Virus record (IMG/VR): IMGVR_UViG_3300021403_000027
Span: 1-39,864 of that record
DNA from: a virus
Reading direction: 5' to 3' (one strand)
Length of the DNA stretch: 39,864 nt
Below the pieces are notes generated by a model. The model was given only the letters and a program-made list of their open reading frames with translations, was not told the origin of the DNA and ran no database searches. Positions 13,806 to 21,641 of this stretch are shown one piece after another (positions within the stretch are counted from its first letter, which is position 1; each line of letters opens with the position of its first letter). Position numbers and translations under genes: made by a program.

Positions 13806-14004
13806 TATAAATAACACTAAAACTTTGCACAAAGTATTACACGCTTTAGAAGGGCATGACCACCCGGATAAAGTAGAAATTTTAAGTCAACTACTTATTA
13901 AAATACTTATTTTACACAAAATTAAAAAAGAAGTTTTTATTGATTTCATGTCAGAATGCTACGACGCTTTAGAAGAAAATGCAAATAGTTTAGGGTTTAT
14001 ATGA
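13795..14004 (+). CDS. Small helical protein, GTG start
   Basis: 69 residues beginning at GTG 13795, supported by GGAGA upstream. Two or three helices (LHKVLHALEGHDHPDKVEIL, LLIKILILHKIKKEVFIDF). It may be a distant member of the family-A proteins nearby, with the same helix-turn pattern, but similarity is weak. Overlaps the phosphoesterase start by four bases. Confidence 0.6.
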   Translation: MKININNTKTLHKVLHALEGHDHPDKVEILSQLLIKILILHKIKKEVFIDFMSECYDALEENANSLGFI

Positions 14005-14672
14005 AAATTGACGTCGTAGCAGATTTGCACGGGTACTACCCACAGCTTGCAGGAGGAGATCTACTTATTATTGCTGGAGATTTGACCGCCTCCGATGAAA
14101 AGGAAGAATACGATGATTTTATGGGGTGGCTTGATATATATGAGTGTCTTTACAAAAAAATTGTGATAATCGCTGGTAATCACGATAATTTTTTACAATC
14201 CAATCCTGAATACATAAGCTCACACGAGTACGAAAACATCGAATATTTATGCGATTCAGGCACAGAATTTGACGGCTTAAAAATTTGGGGCTCGCCATGG
14301 TCACCTTGGTTTCCACGCATAAATCCTCTTTGCAAAGCTTTTGTTTTTCCCGATGAGGCACTATTTGATAAGTGGGAAATGATCCCTAAAGGCACTGATA
14401 TTTTAATCACGCACACTCCTGCATATGGCACTTTAGACTATAGACAAATGGAGGATGGAACAAAATATCATATGGGCAGCAAAACTCTTGAAGCGTGGAT
14501 AAAATACGTTGAACGACCCTTAATCCACGTCTTTGGGCATATCCATGAATGTGGTGGCATGCAGGCCGAAGAATACGCAACATATAATGACCAAATGATG
14601 AAAAGTATCAATTGCAGCTACGTAAACGAAAAATACAGGCCGGTAAATAAGCCAATAACGATAATTTTATGA
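14001..14672 (+). CDS. Calcineurin-like metallophosphoesterase
   Basis: 223 residues with all metal-binding blocks of the family: DVVADLHG (DxH, residues 4-11), IIAGDLTASD (GD), IIAGNHDNF (GNHD), DILITHTPAY and VFGHIHECGG (GHxH). The active site would hold two metal ions and cleave a phosphoester; the natural substrate (nucleotide, RNA 2',3'-phosphate or other) cannot be read from sequence. Phage-encoded members have been linked to RNA or nucleotide metabolism. It lies near the end of the early operon and overlaps both neighbours by four bases. Confidence 0.92.
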   Translation: MKIDVVADLHGYYPQLAGGDLLIIAGDLTASDEKEEYDDFMGWLDIYECLYKKIVIIAGNHDNFLQSNPEYISSHEYENIEYLCDSGTEFDGLKIWGSPWSPWFPRINPLCKAFVFPDEALFDKWEMIPKGTDILITHTPAYGTLDYRQMEDGTKYHMGSKTLEAWIKYVERPLIHVFGHIHECGGMQAEEYATYNDQMMKSINCSYVNEKYRPVNKPITIIL

Positions 14673-14932
14673 CTGAATATTCTGCAAAAATTGAGATAGA
14701 AGAAGAGGATTTACTCGATTTGATCCATTGGGCTCGTCGGTATTGCGATAAACGATGTACAGGAGTGGCACATCAATTTAATGGTATCTATAAGCGATTG
14801 AGAAGTGCATACCCTGATCTTTTGCGAACAAGAGACTTATTCGATAAAACTTTGATGAATAATTCTGAATTTTGGCCATATGCGCAAGACGGTGATTTTA
14901 AAGACGAAAATGGAGGGTATGATGCACGTTAA
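14669..14932 (+). CDS. Hypothetical protein, end of early operon
   Basis: 87 residues, helical with cysteines and aromatics (DLIHWARRYCDKRCTGVAHQ, LRTRDLFDKTL, EFWPYAQDG). Starts in an ATGA overlap with the phosphoesterase. Its stop overlaps by four bases the stop of the convergent minus-strand gene 14929-15321, and no terminator is visible between them. Confidence 0.65.
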   Translation: MTEYSAKIEIEEEDLLDLIHWARRYCDKRCTGVAHQFNGIYKRLRSAYPDLLRTRDLFDKTLMNNSEFWPYAQDGDFKDENGGYDAR

Positions 14933-15321
14933 TCTTTTTCGTTCTCAAACTCAATATTTTTTATAGCTTTCAGCAAATCTTCTTTCTTGGTGCCCTTATG
15001 TTCGCATCTAAGGATATACTTTATTGCATTACCTAACTCGAACCCAAGATCAAAAGCTCTAATCACATCAATCACGGTCATTCCCTTCCCTCTATAGTGT
15101 AGGGGATTATTTACAGGATCATTCATTCCATTCACGCAATTTTGTTGATTCTGATATTTTTTATTGTTCCCTTTTTTTTCCGCATCTTGCCATTTATCGG
15201 ATTTTCTCCATGCGGAATCTACATCTTTTTCCCAATTCATTTGGCACTTTTTGCAGCGGAATCGTACACATGTGTCACCAATATATATACCGCAATCTAG
15301 ACAATTAGAGAATTTTATCAT
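14929..15321 (-). CDS. Zinc finger plus DUF3310 protein
   Basis: 130 residues. The N-terminal 30 residues have two cysteine pairs (CLDCG, CKKCQ) of a zinc ribbon. The C-terminal domain is DUF3310: VNNPLHYRGKGMTVIDVIRA, GFELGNAIKYILR, then EDLLKAIKNIEFE. DUF3310 proteins are widespread in phages and have been annotated as nucleotide-kinase-related without firm proof. It starts two bases from the stop of the upstream gene and belongs to the short minus-strand unit at 14.9-16.0 kb. Confidence 0.85.
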   Translation of the reverse strand: MIKFSNCLDCGIYIGDTCVRFRCKKCQMNWEKDVDSAWRKSDKWQDAEKKGNNKKYQNQQNCVNGMNDPVNNPLHYRGKGMTVIDVIRAFDLGFELGNAIKYILRCEHKGTKKEDLLKAIKNIEFENEKD

Positions 15322-15486
15322 TTATATTTTTTCCATATGTACCCGATGATCGATCATACCAAATCTTTTTTGCGCTTCTTTCCCTTCTTGGGTAGCTAAC
15401 CAACCAGATTTAATGATTTTAATTATAGCATTTTCTAATTCTTCGTATTCCTTAGATTTCATCGACAATATATGCTTCATGTACAT
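15322..15486 (-). CDS. Small hypothetical protein
   Basis: 54 residues, MYMKHILSMKSKEYEELENA, then KIIKSGWLATQEGKEAQKRF. The stop directly precedes the DUF3310 start. GGAAAATAAT upstream gives a weak ribosome-binding site; internal ATGs could also serve. Helical and basic; no family recognised. Confidence 0.6.
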   Translation of the reverse strand: MYMKHILSMKSKEYEELENAIIKIIKSGWLATQEGKEAQKRFGMIDHRVHMEKI

Positions 15487-15490
15487 AGTA

Positions 15491-15673
15491 TTATTTTCCT
15501 TTTATGTATTCTAAAAATTTACTAACTTCTTCCGCTGTAAACTTGTGATTTTTTCCGTTTATTATTATGTTAAATTCCGAAAATCCCCTATGTTTTTGGG
15601 AAACATAATAGTTGTCTAAATCAATATGTACGTGAGTTTTTTCAATTTCAGGTGGTGTAATTTCGGATTCCAT
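15491..15673 (-). CDS. Small hypothetical protein
   Basis: 60 residues with AAGGGGAC ribosome-binding site. Beta-strand region EKTHVHIDLDNYYVS and FNIIINGKNHKF, then a helix EEVSKFLEYIKGK. In the same minus-strand unit as the DUF3310 gene. Function unknown. Confidence 0.6.
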   Translation of the reverse strand: MESEITPPEIEKTHVHIDLDNYYVSQKHRGFSEFNIIINGKNHKFTAEEVSKFLEYIKGK

Positions 15674-15756
15674 TTATGTCCCCTTGGAGTACTTTTGGAT
15701 GATATTTTACTTGTTCTTATTTGTTGGTAATGCTATACTACGTCTGATAATGGCAA

Positions 15757-15990
15757 TTATGTATAACTTGCCGATTCTTTCCTATAAGTTTTATAAAACT
15801 TATCAAACTCAATCTTCCTAACGAACATCCTATTGCCAAATTGTATAAAATGCTCTTTGAGTCCATTTCTATCCCTATTTGCAAATATCTCTTGCACTTC
15901 ACCCACTTGTAAATCATACTCAGGGCTGCCTATAATACAGGCAATCTTTAAAAAAACTATAGGGTTCCCTTTTCCATCGGCATTTCTCAT
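15757..15990 (-). CDS. Small beta-rich hypothetical protein
   Basis: 77 residues, NPIVFLKIACIIGSPEYDLQ, then VGEVQEIFANRDRNGLKEHF and NRMFVRKIEFDKFYK. This pattern of short strands suggests a small barrel. First gene of the short minus-strand unit, just below the late-operon terminator, so it probably has its own promoter, which I could not define. Confidence 0.6.
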   Translation of the reverse strand: MRNADGKGNPIVFLKIACIIGSPEYDLQVGEVQEIFANRDRNGLKEHFIQFGNRMFVRKIEFDKFYKTYRKESASYT

Positions 15991-16053
15991 TTTTCCGTCT
16001 CAATTTCATTGTGATTGGGTTTAGTTATATCGTTTTATAAAATAAAAGTCAAT

Positions 16054-16081
16054 AAAAAACCGGCTATGTTGGATAGCCGGT
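16054..16081 (-). terminator. Late operon terminator
   Basis: Read on the minus strand: CCGGCTAT-CCAAC-ATAGCCGG followed by TTTTTTATT. This is a standard intrinsic terminator placed after the last Lys-rich gene, so the late transcript ends here. Confidence 0.9.
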
Positions 16082-16136
16082 AAACTTAACACTAAAAGAA
16101 ATGAAAATGAAAAATATTCTCTGCTCTAAACACATG

Positions 16137-16319
16137 TTAATATTCGTGCGCTTTTTTTGCACGCTTTTTCATCATCTGAGCGGCCGACATCGCTTCTTTT
16201 TCTTCTACATGATCGTGCTTTTTCTTTATAGCGGAGTGGGCTTTTTTTGCATCTTCTTTATAATGCTTAGCGTCTTTACCGAGGGCTTTGGATGCTTTTT
16301 CCATGATTTTCTTGTGCAT
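16137..16319 (-). CDS. Lys/His/Ala-rich small protein
   Basis: 60 residues, MHKKIMEKASKALGKDAKHY then runs of Lys, Ala and His, ending MKKRAKKAHEY. Strongly basic and helical, as expected for a nucleic-acid-binding or DNA-condensing protein. It starts in a TAATG overlap with the next protein, which is of the same composition. Last gene of the late operon. Confidence 0.75.
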   Translation of the reverse strand: MHKKIMEKASKALGKDAKHYKEDAKKAHSAIKKKHDHVEEKEAMSAAQMMKKRAKKAHEY

Positions 16320-16474
16320 TACTTCCCTTTCATTTTGTGATGCGTGTGGGAGGCCACTTTAGCTTTAATAGCGGTCTTCGCATGCTCTTTTTTATGCATG
16401 TGGCTATCATGTCCGCCCTTCACTTCTTCTTTGTGTGTAAGCTTATGCTCTTCGTGATGTTTCTTTTTATGCAT
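16319..16474 (-). CDS. His/Lys-rich small protein
   Basis: 51 residues, MHKKKHHEEHKLTHKEEVKG, with about a quarter His. The composition resembles metal-binding or DNA-binding tails. AGGAAAATAGAG upstream. It sits between the DUF6496-like gene and the 60-residue Lys-rich gene and shares their basic character. Confidence 0.7.
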   Translation of the reverse strand: MHKKKHHEEHKLTHKEEVKGGHDSHMHKKEHAKTAIKAKVASHTHHKMKGK

Positions 16475-16476
16475 CT

Positions 16477-16632
16477 CTATTTTCCTTTTTTTCGAGCTTC
16501 GCTATAGCCAATGGCCAAAGCTTGCGATTTGTCTGTAACCAGCTTTCCTGTTTTACTTCCTGAGTGTAACTCCCCCTTGGAGTACTCCTGCATCACCTTC
16601 TTAATCTTGCGTTGCTCTTTACCTTTTGCCAT
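16477..16632 (-). CDS. DUF6496-like small basic protein
   Basis: 51 residues. KIKKVMQEYSKGELHSGSKT, then GKLVTDKSQALAIGYSEARK, matches a pattern I recall as DUF6496: a Lys-rich start, V-M-x-E, G-x-L-x-S-G-S-K, and a C-terminal Q-A-x-A-I-x-x-S-E-A-R. These proteins occur in phages and many bacteria without known function. Its start is just after the S74 fibre stop. Confidence 0.75.
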   Translation of the reverse strand: MAKGKEQRKIKKVMQEYSKGELHSGSKTGKLVTDKSQALAIGYSEARKKGK

Positions 16633-16634
16633 AT

Positions 16635-17774
16635 TCATTCACCTATTTCTAGTCTTTCTATTCTTTTATTTAATTTTTGGATTTCATGCAGTAAAAATAT
16701 AGGCAACTCATGATATTTTATTGTCTCAGGTTGGTTTTCATCATTATACACACATAAATAGGGGACCTCTTCGTGCACTTCTTCTGCAATCAACCCATAT
16801 TGTAAGGATTTATTTTCATCTTTTATGTAATTAAATGTTGCTGGCCTAAGACCAAGTATAGAAACATCCGGAGGAATGCAATCAATATTCTCTTTGTACC
16901 TCTTAGATGACACTGTAACACCTAGCTGACCAGTTGCAGAAACTATAACGGGTGCGCCCGTCACAGAAGCACCTGTGATCCCTGCGATAAAGCATAAATT
17001 TTGCTGCCCCGTTCCACTCCCTTGGTTTCCGATTCTAACAGTGTTATTATCTGCGATCGTGCCTTCACTTCCAACCAAAATATTGCTTGATTCGGATGTG
17101 GTGTAAGAAAAACCAGATCTATCACCCACAAAAATGTTGTTTGTTCCTGTGCTCAAGCCATTTGAACCGGTAAAATGCCCCAAAAAAGTATTAAAAGAAC
17201 CGCTTGTTATTCCTTGGCCACTATTCGTACCTATCCCTAAATTTCTTTGGCCACTAAGAGCAGCCTGAAAACAAGCTTCACCTATGCCAAGATTGTTTGC
17301 TCCCGAAACTCCACCTGACATTGCGGTATAACCTATACCAATAGAGAAATCAGATGACGCCCCCAAAAGCGCATGCCATCCCAGCGCGACAGTTCCGTTT
17401 ATAGAAGATGAAGTTGAAAATAGGGAACCTTCTCCCCACGCAGTATTAAATTGTCCCGTGCTAATTGCATTGCCGCTAACGTGACCTCCGCAGGTATTTG
17501 ATATCCCACTCGATAATGATGATAGAGCTTGAAATCCTAGAGAGGTTGATCCGGCGGATGTAGATGGGCCGGATGTTCCAATCAACAAATTTGTGGATGC
17601 AGGTGCAAAGTCTTGTGTAATAGTGGAACCAGCTCCTACAAATTTAACATTTGTGTTTGCTGTTACCAGATTTATATTTCCTGTCCCGTCCGGAGTCGCT
17701 GAGCCGGTATTTCCCGTGATTTTTAAAACAGTTTGTGGTCCTGATCCTGATGTATTTAAATAAATTTGACTCAT
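16635..17774 (-). CDS. Tail fibre/spike protein with S74 intramolecular chaperone
   Basis: 379 residues. Residues 1-285 are Gly/Ser/Asn/Thr-rich repeats (GIGYTAMSGGVSGANNLGIG type) forming a beta-helical or head-like fibre with short repeats. The C-terminal 100 residues are a peptidase S74 / intramolecular chaperone domain: VSSKRYKENID, SILGLRPATFNYI, YGLIAEEVHEEVPYL, ending in a coiled coil HEIQKLNKRIERLEIGE. S74 domains trimerise the fibre and then usually self-cleave at the Ser before the YKENI block. This would be a receptor-binding protein. It follows the 111-residue virion protein in the late operon. Confidence 0.9.
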   Translation of the reverse strand: MSQIYLNTSGSGPQTVLKITGNTGSATPDGTGNINLVTANTNVKFVGAGSTITQDFAPASTNLLIGTSGPSTSAGSTSLGFQALSSLSSGISNTCGGHVSGNAISTGQFNTAWGEGSLFSTSSSINGTVALGWHALLGASSDFSIGIGYTAMSGGVSGANNLGIGEACFQAALSGQRNLGIGTNSGQGITSGSFNTFLGHFTGSNGLSTGTNNIFVGDRSGFSYTTSESSNILVGSEGTIADNNTVRIGNQGSGTGQQNLCFIAGITGASVTGAPVIVSATGQLGVTVSSKRYKENIDCIPPDVSILGLRPATFNYIKDENKSLQYGLIAEEVHEEVPYLCVYNDENQPETIKYHELPIFLLHEIQKLNKRIERLEIGE

Positions 17775-17782
17775 TATTACCC

Positions 17783-18118
17783 CTAGTTTGCGTAAAGAAT
17801 GCCTACTTTAACACTTCCTGTACCGGCAGCCGGAACAGTTGCATAAAATGCGGTACCTGCACCAAATCCCATATTCATGGCTTTACCGGCGTTGCCTCTG
17901 CAATCCAAAACAAATGACTCCCCTGCTACCATCGTAGTGCCTTTTGTGGACCCGTTATTGTCAGCAAAAAAAATAGTCTGATTCGTTTGATTCTTAACCA
18001 AAATAATCACAGGGTTATTTTGAAGAATTCCCAAGAGTTGAGGCACATTTGTAAATGTGGGGGATAATGTTAGCTCCGTATCAAATACTAGATTTTGATT
18101 TGTTGGTAAATTTGCCAT
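17783..18118 (-). CDS. Small virion-associated beta protein
   Basis: 111 residues, Asn/Thr/Val-rich, with NQTNQTIFFADNNGSTKGTT, then SFVLDCRGNAGKAMN and a final beta strand SVKVGILYAN. It resembles small conserved structural proteins seen next to fibre genes in other podoviruses. AAGGAAAG upstream. It lies between two fibre-like proteins and may be an accessory or capping protein of the fibre. Confidence 0.7.
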   Translation of the reverse strand: MANLPTNQNLVFDTELTLSPTFTNVPQLLGILQNNPVIILVKNQTNQTIFFADNNGSTKGTTMVAGESFVLDCRGNAGKAMNMGFGAGTAFYATVPAAGTGSVKVGILYAN

Positions 18119-18125
18119 ACTTTCC

Positions 18126-18857
18126 TTAGTTCAAAACTAAAAATGTTAAAACAACCGATGCTGTGCTATTTGTTGCCCCTGTTCCGTTTTGAACAACTAC
18201 CACAGATTGATTAGCGGAATTGGTAACGCTTCCTATTGTTAAAGCTGCAAATGCAGTTCCACCGGATAACATATATAAAACTTGTGTAGTGGAAGCAGTA
18301 ATCGAGCTATTGGTGATAGTAAGCGTTACAGATGCCCCTGCGTTGATTGTTGGGGTTGTAATTGTAATCTGTCCTGATCTGCCATTTAGTGTCGCTGTAG
18401 TCGTTCCTGAGGTTGACCCGGAATTTAAAACGATCCCTTTACCAGCTGTAGAGGACACAAAATTACCGTTTGTAGCTGTTATATCACCTGCGGTAGATGT
18501 TATTCCTCCTGTCGTTGCAACCAAACCAGTGGAAGCCGTCAAAGACCCCGTTACAGCGGTGTTCCCTGTTGCATTCCCTATTGCTACTGTTCCGGTTCCC
18601 CCTGTCCCTATTGTCGTACTTGCTGCCCCTGTAGTATTTATTGTTACAGGTCCGACAATATTTGCCCCTGAAGCACTACTAGCAGATGGTTCAACCCATG
18701 TTTGACCGTTAAATATGTAAAATGTCGGGGGAGTTGTGGTTGTGTCGAAGTATTCTTGTCCTAGTTTTGCAGGTAAAGTTAAAGGTGGTCCCGATCCTTG
18801 TAATGGGTATGGTCCTACTTTAATCAATCCACCTGGCGCATAAGCTGTTGTTAACAT
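18126..18857 (-). CDS. Tail fibre/repeat-rich structural protein
   Basis: 243 residues from ATG 18857, chosen because AGAGGTTT lies before it; the longer frame to 19034 runs antisense through the HTH gene and has no ribosome-binding site. N-terminus: YAPGGLIKVGPYPLQGSGPP then a short globular motif (YFDTTTTPPTFYIFNGQTWV). The rest is Thr/Ser/Gly/Ala beta-strand repeats (ITSTAGDITATNGNF) ending hydrophobic. This is typical of a fibre or spike shaft. Followed by the 111-residue protein. Confidence 0.8.
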   Translation of the reverse strand: MLTTAYAPGGLIKVGPYPLQGSGPPLTLPAKLGQEYFDTTTTPPTFYIFNGQTWVEPSASSASGANIVGPVTINTTGAASTTIGTGGTGTVAIGNATGNTAVTGSLTASTGLVATTGGITSTAGDITATNGNFVSSTAGKGIVLNSGSTSGTTTATLNGRSGQITITTPTINAGASVTLTITNSSITASTTQVLYMLSGGTAFAALTIGSVTNSANQSVVVVQNGTGATNSTASVVLTFLVLN

Positions 18858-18962
18858 GTGAAACCTCTTTTTTTCTTTGAAGAGCAAGTTTAAATCATGT
18901 ACAGTAAAGTAAAAACAATTAATTTTAATGAGTAACCCTTTTAGCACCAGGATTGACAAGAA

Positions 18963-19199
18963 ATGATAAACAATGGTAATGTTGATTGTGAGTATTTGTC
19001 TGTGAAAGAGTTCGCTTTTATGTTGAACGTGCATTACAACACTGTTCTACGTTCAATAAAAAGAGGAAAATTATCAGCTGTACGAATAGGATCGGGGAAA
19101 AAATCCTGCTTTAGGATACACAAGAGCGAACTAAACAGGATTGCACTATTTGATATGAAGGAGATGATCGACAAGATCATAGAGGAGAAAACAAAATGA
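18963..19199 (+). CDS. Excisionase-like HTH regulator (HTH_17)
   Basis: 78 residues. EYLSVKEFAFMLNVHYNTVL, then RSIKRGKLSAVRIGSGKK, FRIHKSEL: the winged-helix pattern of the excisionase/HTH_17 group, which bind DNA as small regulators or directionality factors. No integrase is present, so a regulatory role is more likely. It sits on the plus strand inside the minus-strand late operon, with TTGACA at 18954-18959 just before its ATG. It overlaps the next small ORF by four bases. Confidence 0.75.
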   Translation: MINNGNVDCEYLSVKEFAFMLNVHYNTVLRSIKRGKLSAVRIGSGKKSCFRIHKSELNRIALFDMKEMIDKIIEEKTK

Positions 19200-19321
19200 T
19201 ATTTTTACTATTCTTTTTTACATTCCTGATTGCCTTCTATATGGGCAAGCAATCCGGATATGATGAGGTGCGAAACGAGAAGGTAGACGATCTACTTCGC
19301 AGAGATAGAGGAGGAAGATGA
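19196..19321 (+). CDS. Short membrane peptide
   Basis: 41 residues, MIFLLFFFTFLIAFYMGKQS followed by a charged tail. One transmembrane helix at the N-terminus. The ATG overlaps the HTH stop, so the two are coupled as a cassette. The last 30 bases overlap the end of the minus-strand gene 19292-19450, so one of the two may be spurious. Confidence 0.5.
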   Translation: MIFLLFFFTFLIAFYMGKQSGYDEVRNEKVDDLLRRDRGGR

Positions 19322-19450
19322 TTTCTTATTTTTCAGTTCTTTTTTCAACTCTTTAGGGAAGAATTGAAGGTACTCTAATGCTTCCTTAAGGGATGTATTT
19401 TCAAATTCAGGCGTTTCAAGTGATTCTTTTAGTCTAGGATCGCTCTTCAT
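19292..19450 (-). CDS. Short hypothetical protein after ejection gene
   Basis: 52 residues, MKSDPRLKESLETPEFENTS then a helix EALEYLQFFPKELKKELKNK and a Ser tail. It overlaps the end of the 735-residue ejection protein by 17 bases and, tail to tail, the plus-strand membrane peptide by 30. Helical and charged; no family recognised. Confidence 0.45.
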   Translation of the reverse strand: MKSDPRLKESLETPEFENTSLKEALEYLQFFPKELKKELKNKKSSSSSISAK

Positions 19451-21641
19451 TTTCTCTTTCCTCTTTTATAGTTTCCAGTATTCTCTGTAACCTAATGTAC
19501 CCACTAAAGATTTTTCTTTTAAGTTCCTTCCCTGTATTTGTGTGTGCATTGTGTTTTACATATTCTTCCCAAACTTTTAAGTTTTTTCTGATCTCATCTG
19601 CTTTTTCTTCATAGAAAGATGGGTAAAACTCTGGATCCATTTCATAAAGTTGTGTTTTAATTTCATTCATTTTAGGTAAATATTCATCTGGTTTTTCAAT
19701 TGCCTTATAGCGGTAGTCTTCTAAAGTGTTTCTCAATGTGTCTATTTTTTTTGTTTTCTTCTCCCCTGCTGTTAGCTTAGGTTCTTCTACTTGTGATTTA
19801 CCCTTTTCAACTTTAGGTTTAGGAGGCGGTGCAGACTCTTGTTTTTTTTCTTCCACTATAGGTTTAACAGGACTAGCAGGTTTTTCTTTAGGCTTAGGGG
19901 ATGAAACGGGCTTCTCTACTTTAGGCTTTGCAGGCTCTTTTTTGGCTCGTGGTTTCGAAGTGATTAAATTACCTTCTGCATCGTATCTCTCCTTACTGAT
20001 TTTATGAATTATTGGCTGTATATGGTCAAATAGAGAGTACCTATTTTTTATATATCCCCATGTTTTTCCTTCATTCTCTTTAGAATAAATGGGTCTATTT
20101 TTAAATTTCCAAAAAGCATTCCCCCTTGAATCTGCCGTATTTGGGTTATACTCAGCTATTCCAGTCCTAGCCTGTCCTTTAGGAGCATTTTTACTAAATA
20201 CTATATCGTTATAATCTTGTTCCGATGCTTGAGAATACCAAACCATATCCCCGTTATAAAAAGTAGTAACCATCAAATCAATATGGGGCATATGAATAGT
20301 CCCCATTAATGCGGTAGACTTTTTTTCTTCTGGCACACTATTCATCACAAATCTAAACGCATCCTCAACATTCTGGGGAGACGTTTCAAGATCTGAAAAC
20401 TTAAATTTCTTGTCTTTTCCGTCTACGTTTACAGTTGCTACACCATTCTTCACGTCTATAAGATCCCCGGATTCTCCACTGTTCGTTTTTACCATCCTAG
20501 AAGGGGCTTGCGGTTGAATATTCTCAGGTTTTCTGACCATTTCATTAGCAGTCTGATTAAGTTGGCCGCTCAAGGCAGGTGGAATTTGCTCACTTTGTAT
20601 AGGTTGTGGTTCATGCTGATGTTGCATCATTTGTTGCGCAGGCTGCACTTGCGGTTGTGGTGGTGGCATTTGGGGCGATGATGCATTCTCTTGTTGTGGG
20701 GGTGGCTGTTCCTTGTTTTGCATGTATTCATTAAAGTTTCCGCTTTTGCTAAGATCTAACTTTTCCCTTGGATTTTCTTTAACATACTCTTGCATATCAT
20801 TTAAAAGCTTATCTATCTCATTTCCTTTTGAGATGATATTGTAATCTTGTTTTTTCATGACCATTGGCAAAATTAATTTCATTTCGTCATTAGTGGCGCC
20901 ACCTTCTATTAGGCTCATTATTCTATCGGCCTCACCAAGACCCTGTAAGACATTTACGCTCTTAATGTAAGGTTTTCCTAAATTCTCAGGTTGTGGCACG
21001 GGCGCAGGATGATTTTCAGCATTATAACTACGCTCAAAAATACGTGGTGGGACGTTTTTAAATTGCGGTGGTGGCTCTTGTGGTTGTTGATGTGCATCTA
21101 CATCATTATTTTCAGGACCATGAGGTACTAAGGGTTGATAAGGCAGATTTCTTGGCTTTCCTTTTCCTTGATGTGCTATTTGCTTTTGATCATAACCAAT
21201 TTGTTTTTGCTTATTTTCAATTTGAAGCCTATCTTGGTGTATAGTGTGACCGTTTTTTCCTTTCGATTTTCCTGATAATTGGCCTTTCCGTGGAATATGT
21301 ATCGCATCAGGGTAAATAGCACTATTTCGATTTAAATATGCATAGAGGCCAGCCATTGCAGCCCCAGCTGTACCAGCTGCGCCCACCGCTGTCATTAATG
21401 CATTTTTCTTATTGCGCTCATGATTTTTCATGGTTCTTTCATGATCTGTCATGAATAATTCAGGATCATAATGCTTATCTTTTGAGCTTGTCATTCTAGA
21501 AAGGATCTGCTGCGCAGTATATCCCGAGTAATATGCGGCATTAATATTATTTGCATACTGTGGGGATCTTCTTCCTATAGCACTTAAAATTGTACGTGCC
21601 GAATACCCCCTCCCTATTGCATTAAAAATCGCTGATGCCAT
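19434..21641 (-). CDS. Putative DNA-ejection/internal virion protein 1
   Basis: 735 residues. The N-terminus has two copies of a short motif, GRGYSARTILSAIGRRSPQY and SGYTAQQILSRMT, then a hydrophobic Ala/Gly-rich segment (about residues 84-104) suited to membrane insertion. A long Gln/Pro/Lys-rich unordered middle follows. A globular part at about 385-560 contains VNVDGKDKKFKFSDLETSPQ and TAFW-type segments, and the C-terminus is Lys/Pro-rich then helical. This composition and its place next to two other Gln-rich proteins fit the ejection-protein set of podoviruses. Function by position; not proven. Confidence 0.6.
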   Translation of the reverse strand: MASAIFNAIGRGYSARTILSAIGRRSPQYANNINAAYYSGYTAQQILSRMTSSKDKHYDPELFMTDHERTMKNHERNKKNALMTAVGAAGTAGAAMAGLYAYLNRNSAIYPDAIHIPRKGQLSGKSKGKNGHTIHQDRLQIENKQKQIGYDQKQIAHQGKGKPRNLPYQPLVPHGPENNDVDAHQQPQEPPPQFKNVPPRIFERSYNAENHPAPVPQPENLGKPYIKSVNVLQGLGEADRIMSLIEGGATNDEMKLILPMVMKKQDYNIISKGNEIDKLLNDMQEYVKENPREKLDLSKSGNFNEYMQNKEQPPPQQENASSPQMPPPQPQVQPAQQMMQHQHEPQPIQSEQIPPALSGQLNQTANEMVRKPENIQPQAPSRMVKTNSGESGDLIDVKNGVATVNVDGKDKKFKFSDLETSPQNVEDAFRFVMNSVPEEKKSTALMGTIHMPHIDLMVTTFYNGDMVWYSQASEQDYNDIVFSKNAPKGQARTGIAEYNPNTADSRGNAFWKFKNRPIYSKENEGKTWGYIKNRYSLFDHIQPIIHKISKERYDAEGNLITSKPRAKKEPAKPKVEKPVSSPKPKEKPASPVKPIVEEKKQESAPPPKPKVEKGKSQVEEPKLTAGEKKTKKIDTLRNTLEDYRYKAIEKPDEYLPKMNEIKTQLYEMDPEFYPSFYEEKADEIRKNLKVWEEYVKHNAHTNTGKELKRKIFSGYIRLQRILETIKEERENEERS

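Noticed and set aside
18220-18705. Plus-strand 161-codon frame opposite the fibre gene
   Set aside because: Val/Pro/Ala-rich sequence typical of the antisense of Thr/Ser/Gly repeats; no domain.
18858-19034. N-terminal extension of the 243-residue fibre protein
   Set aside because: It runs antisense through the HTH gene, lacks a ribosome-binding site, and ATG 18857 is preceded by AGAGGTTT.
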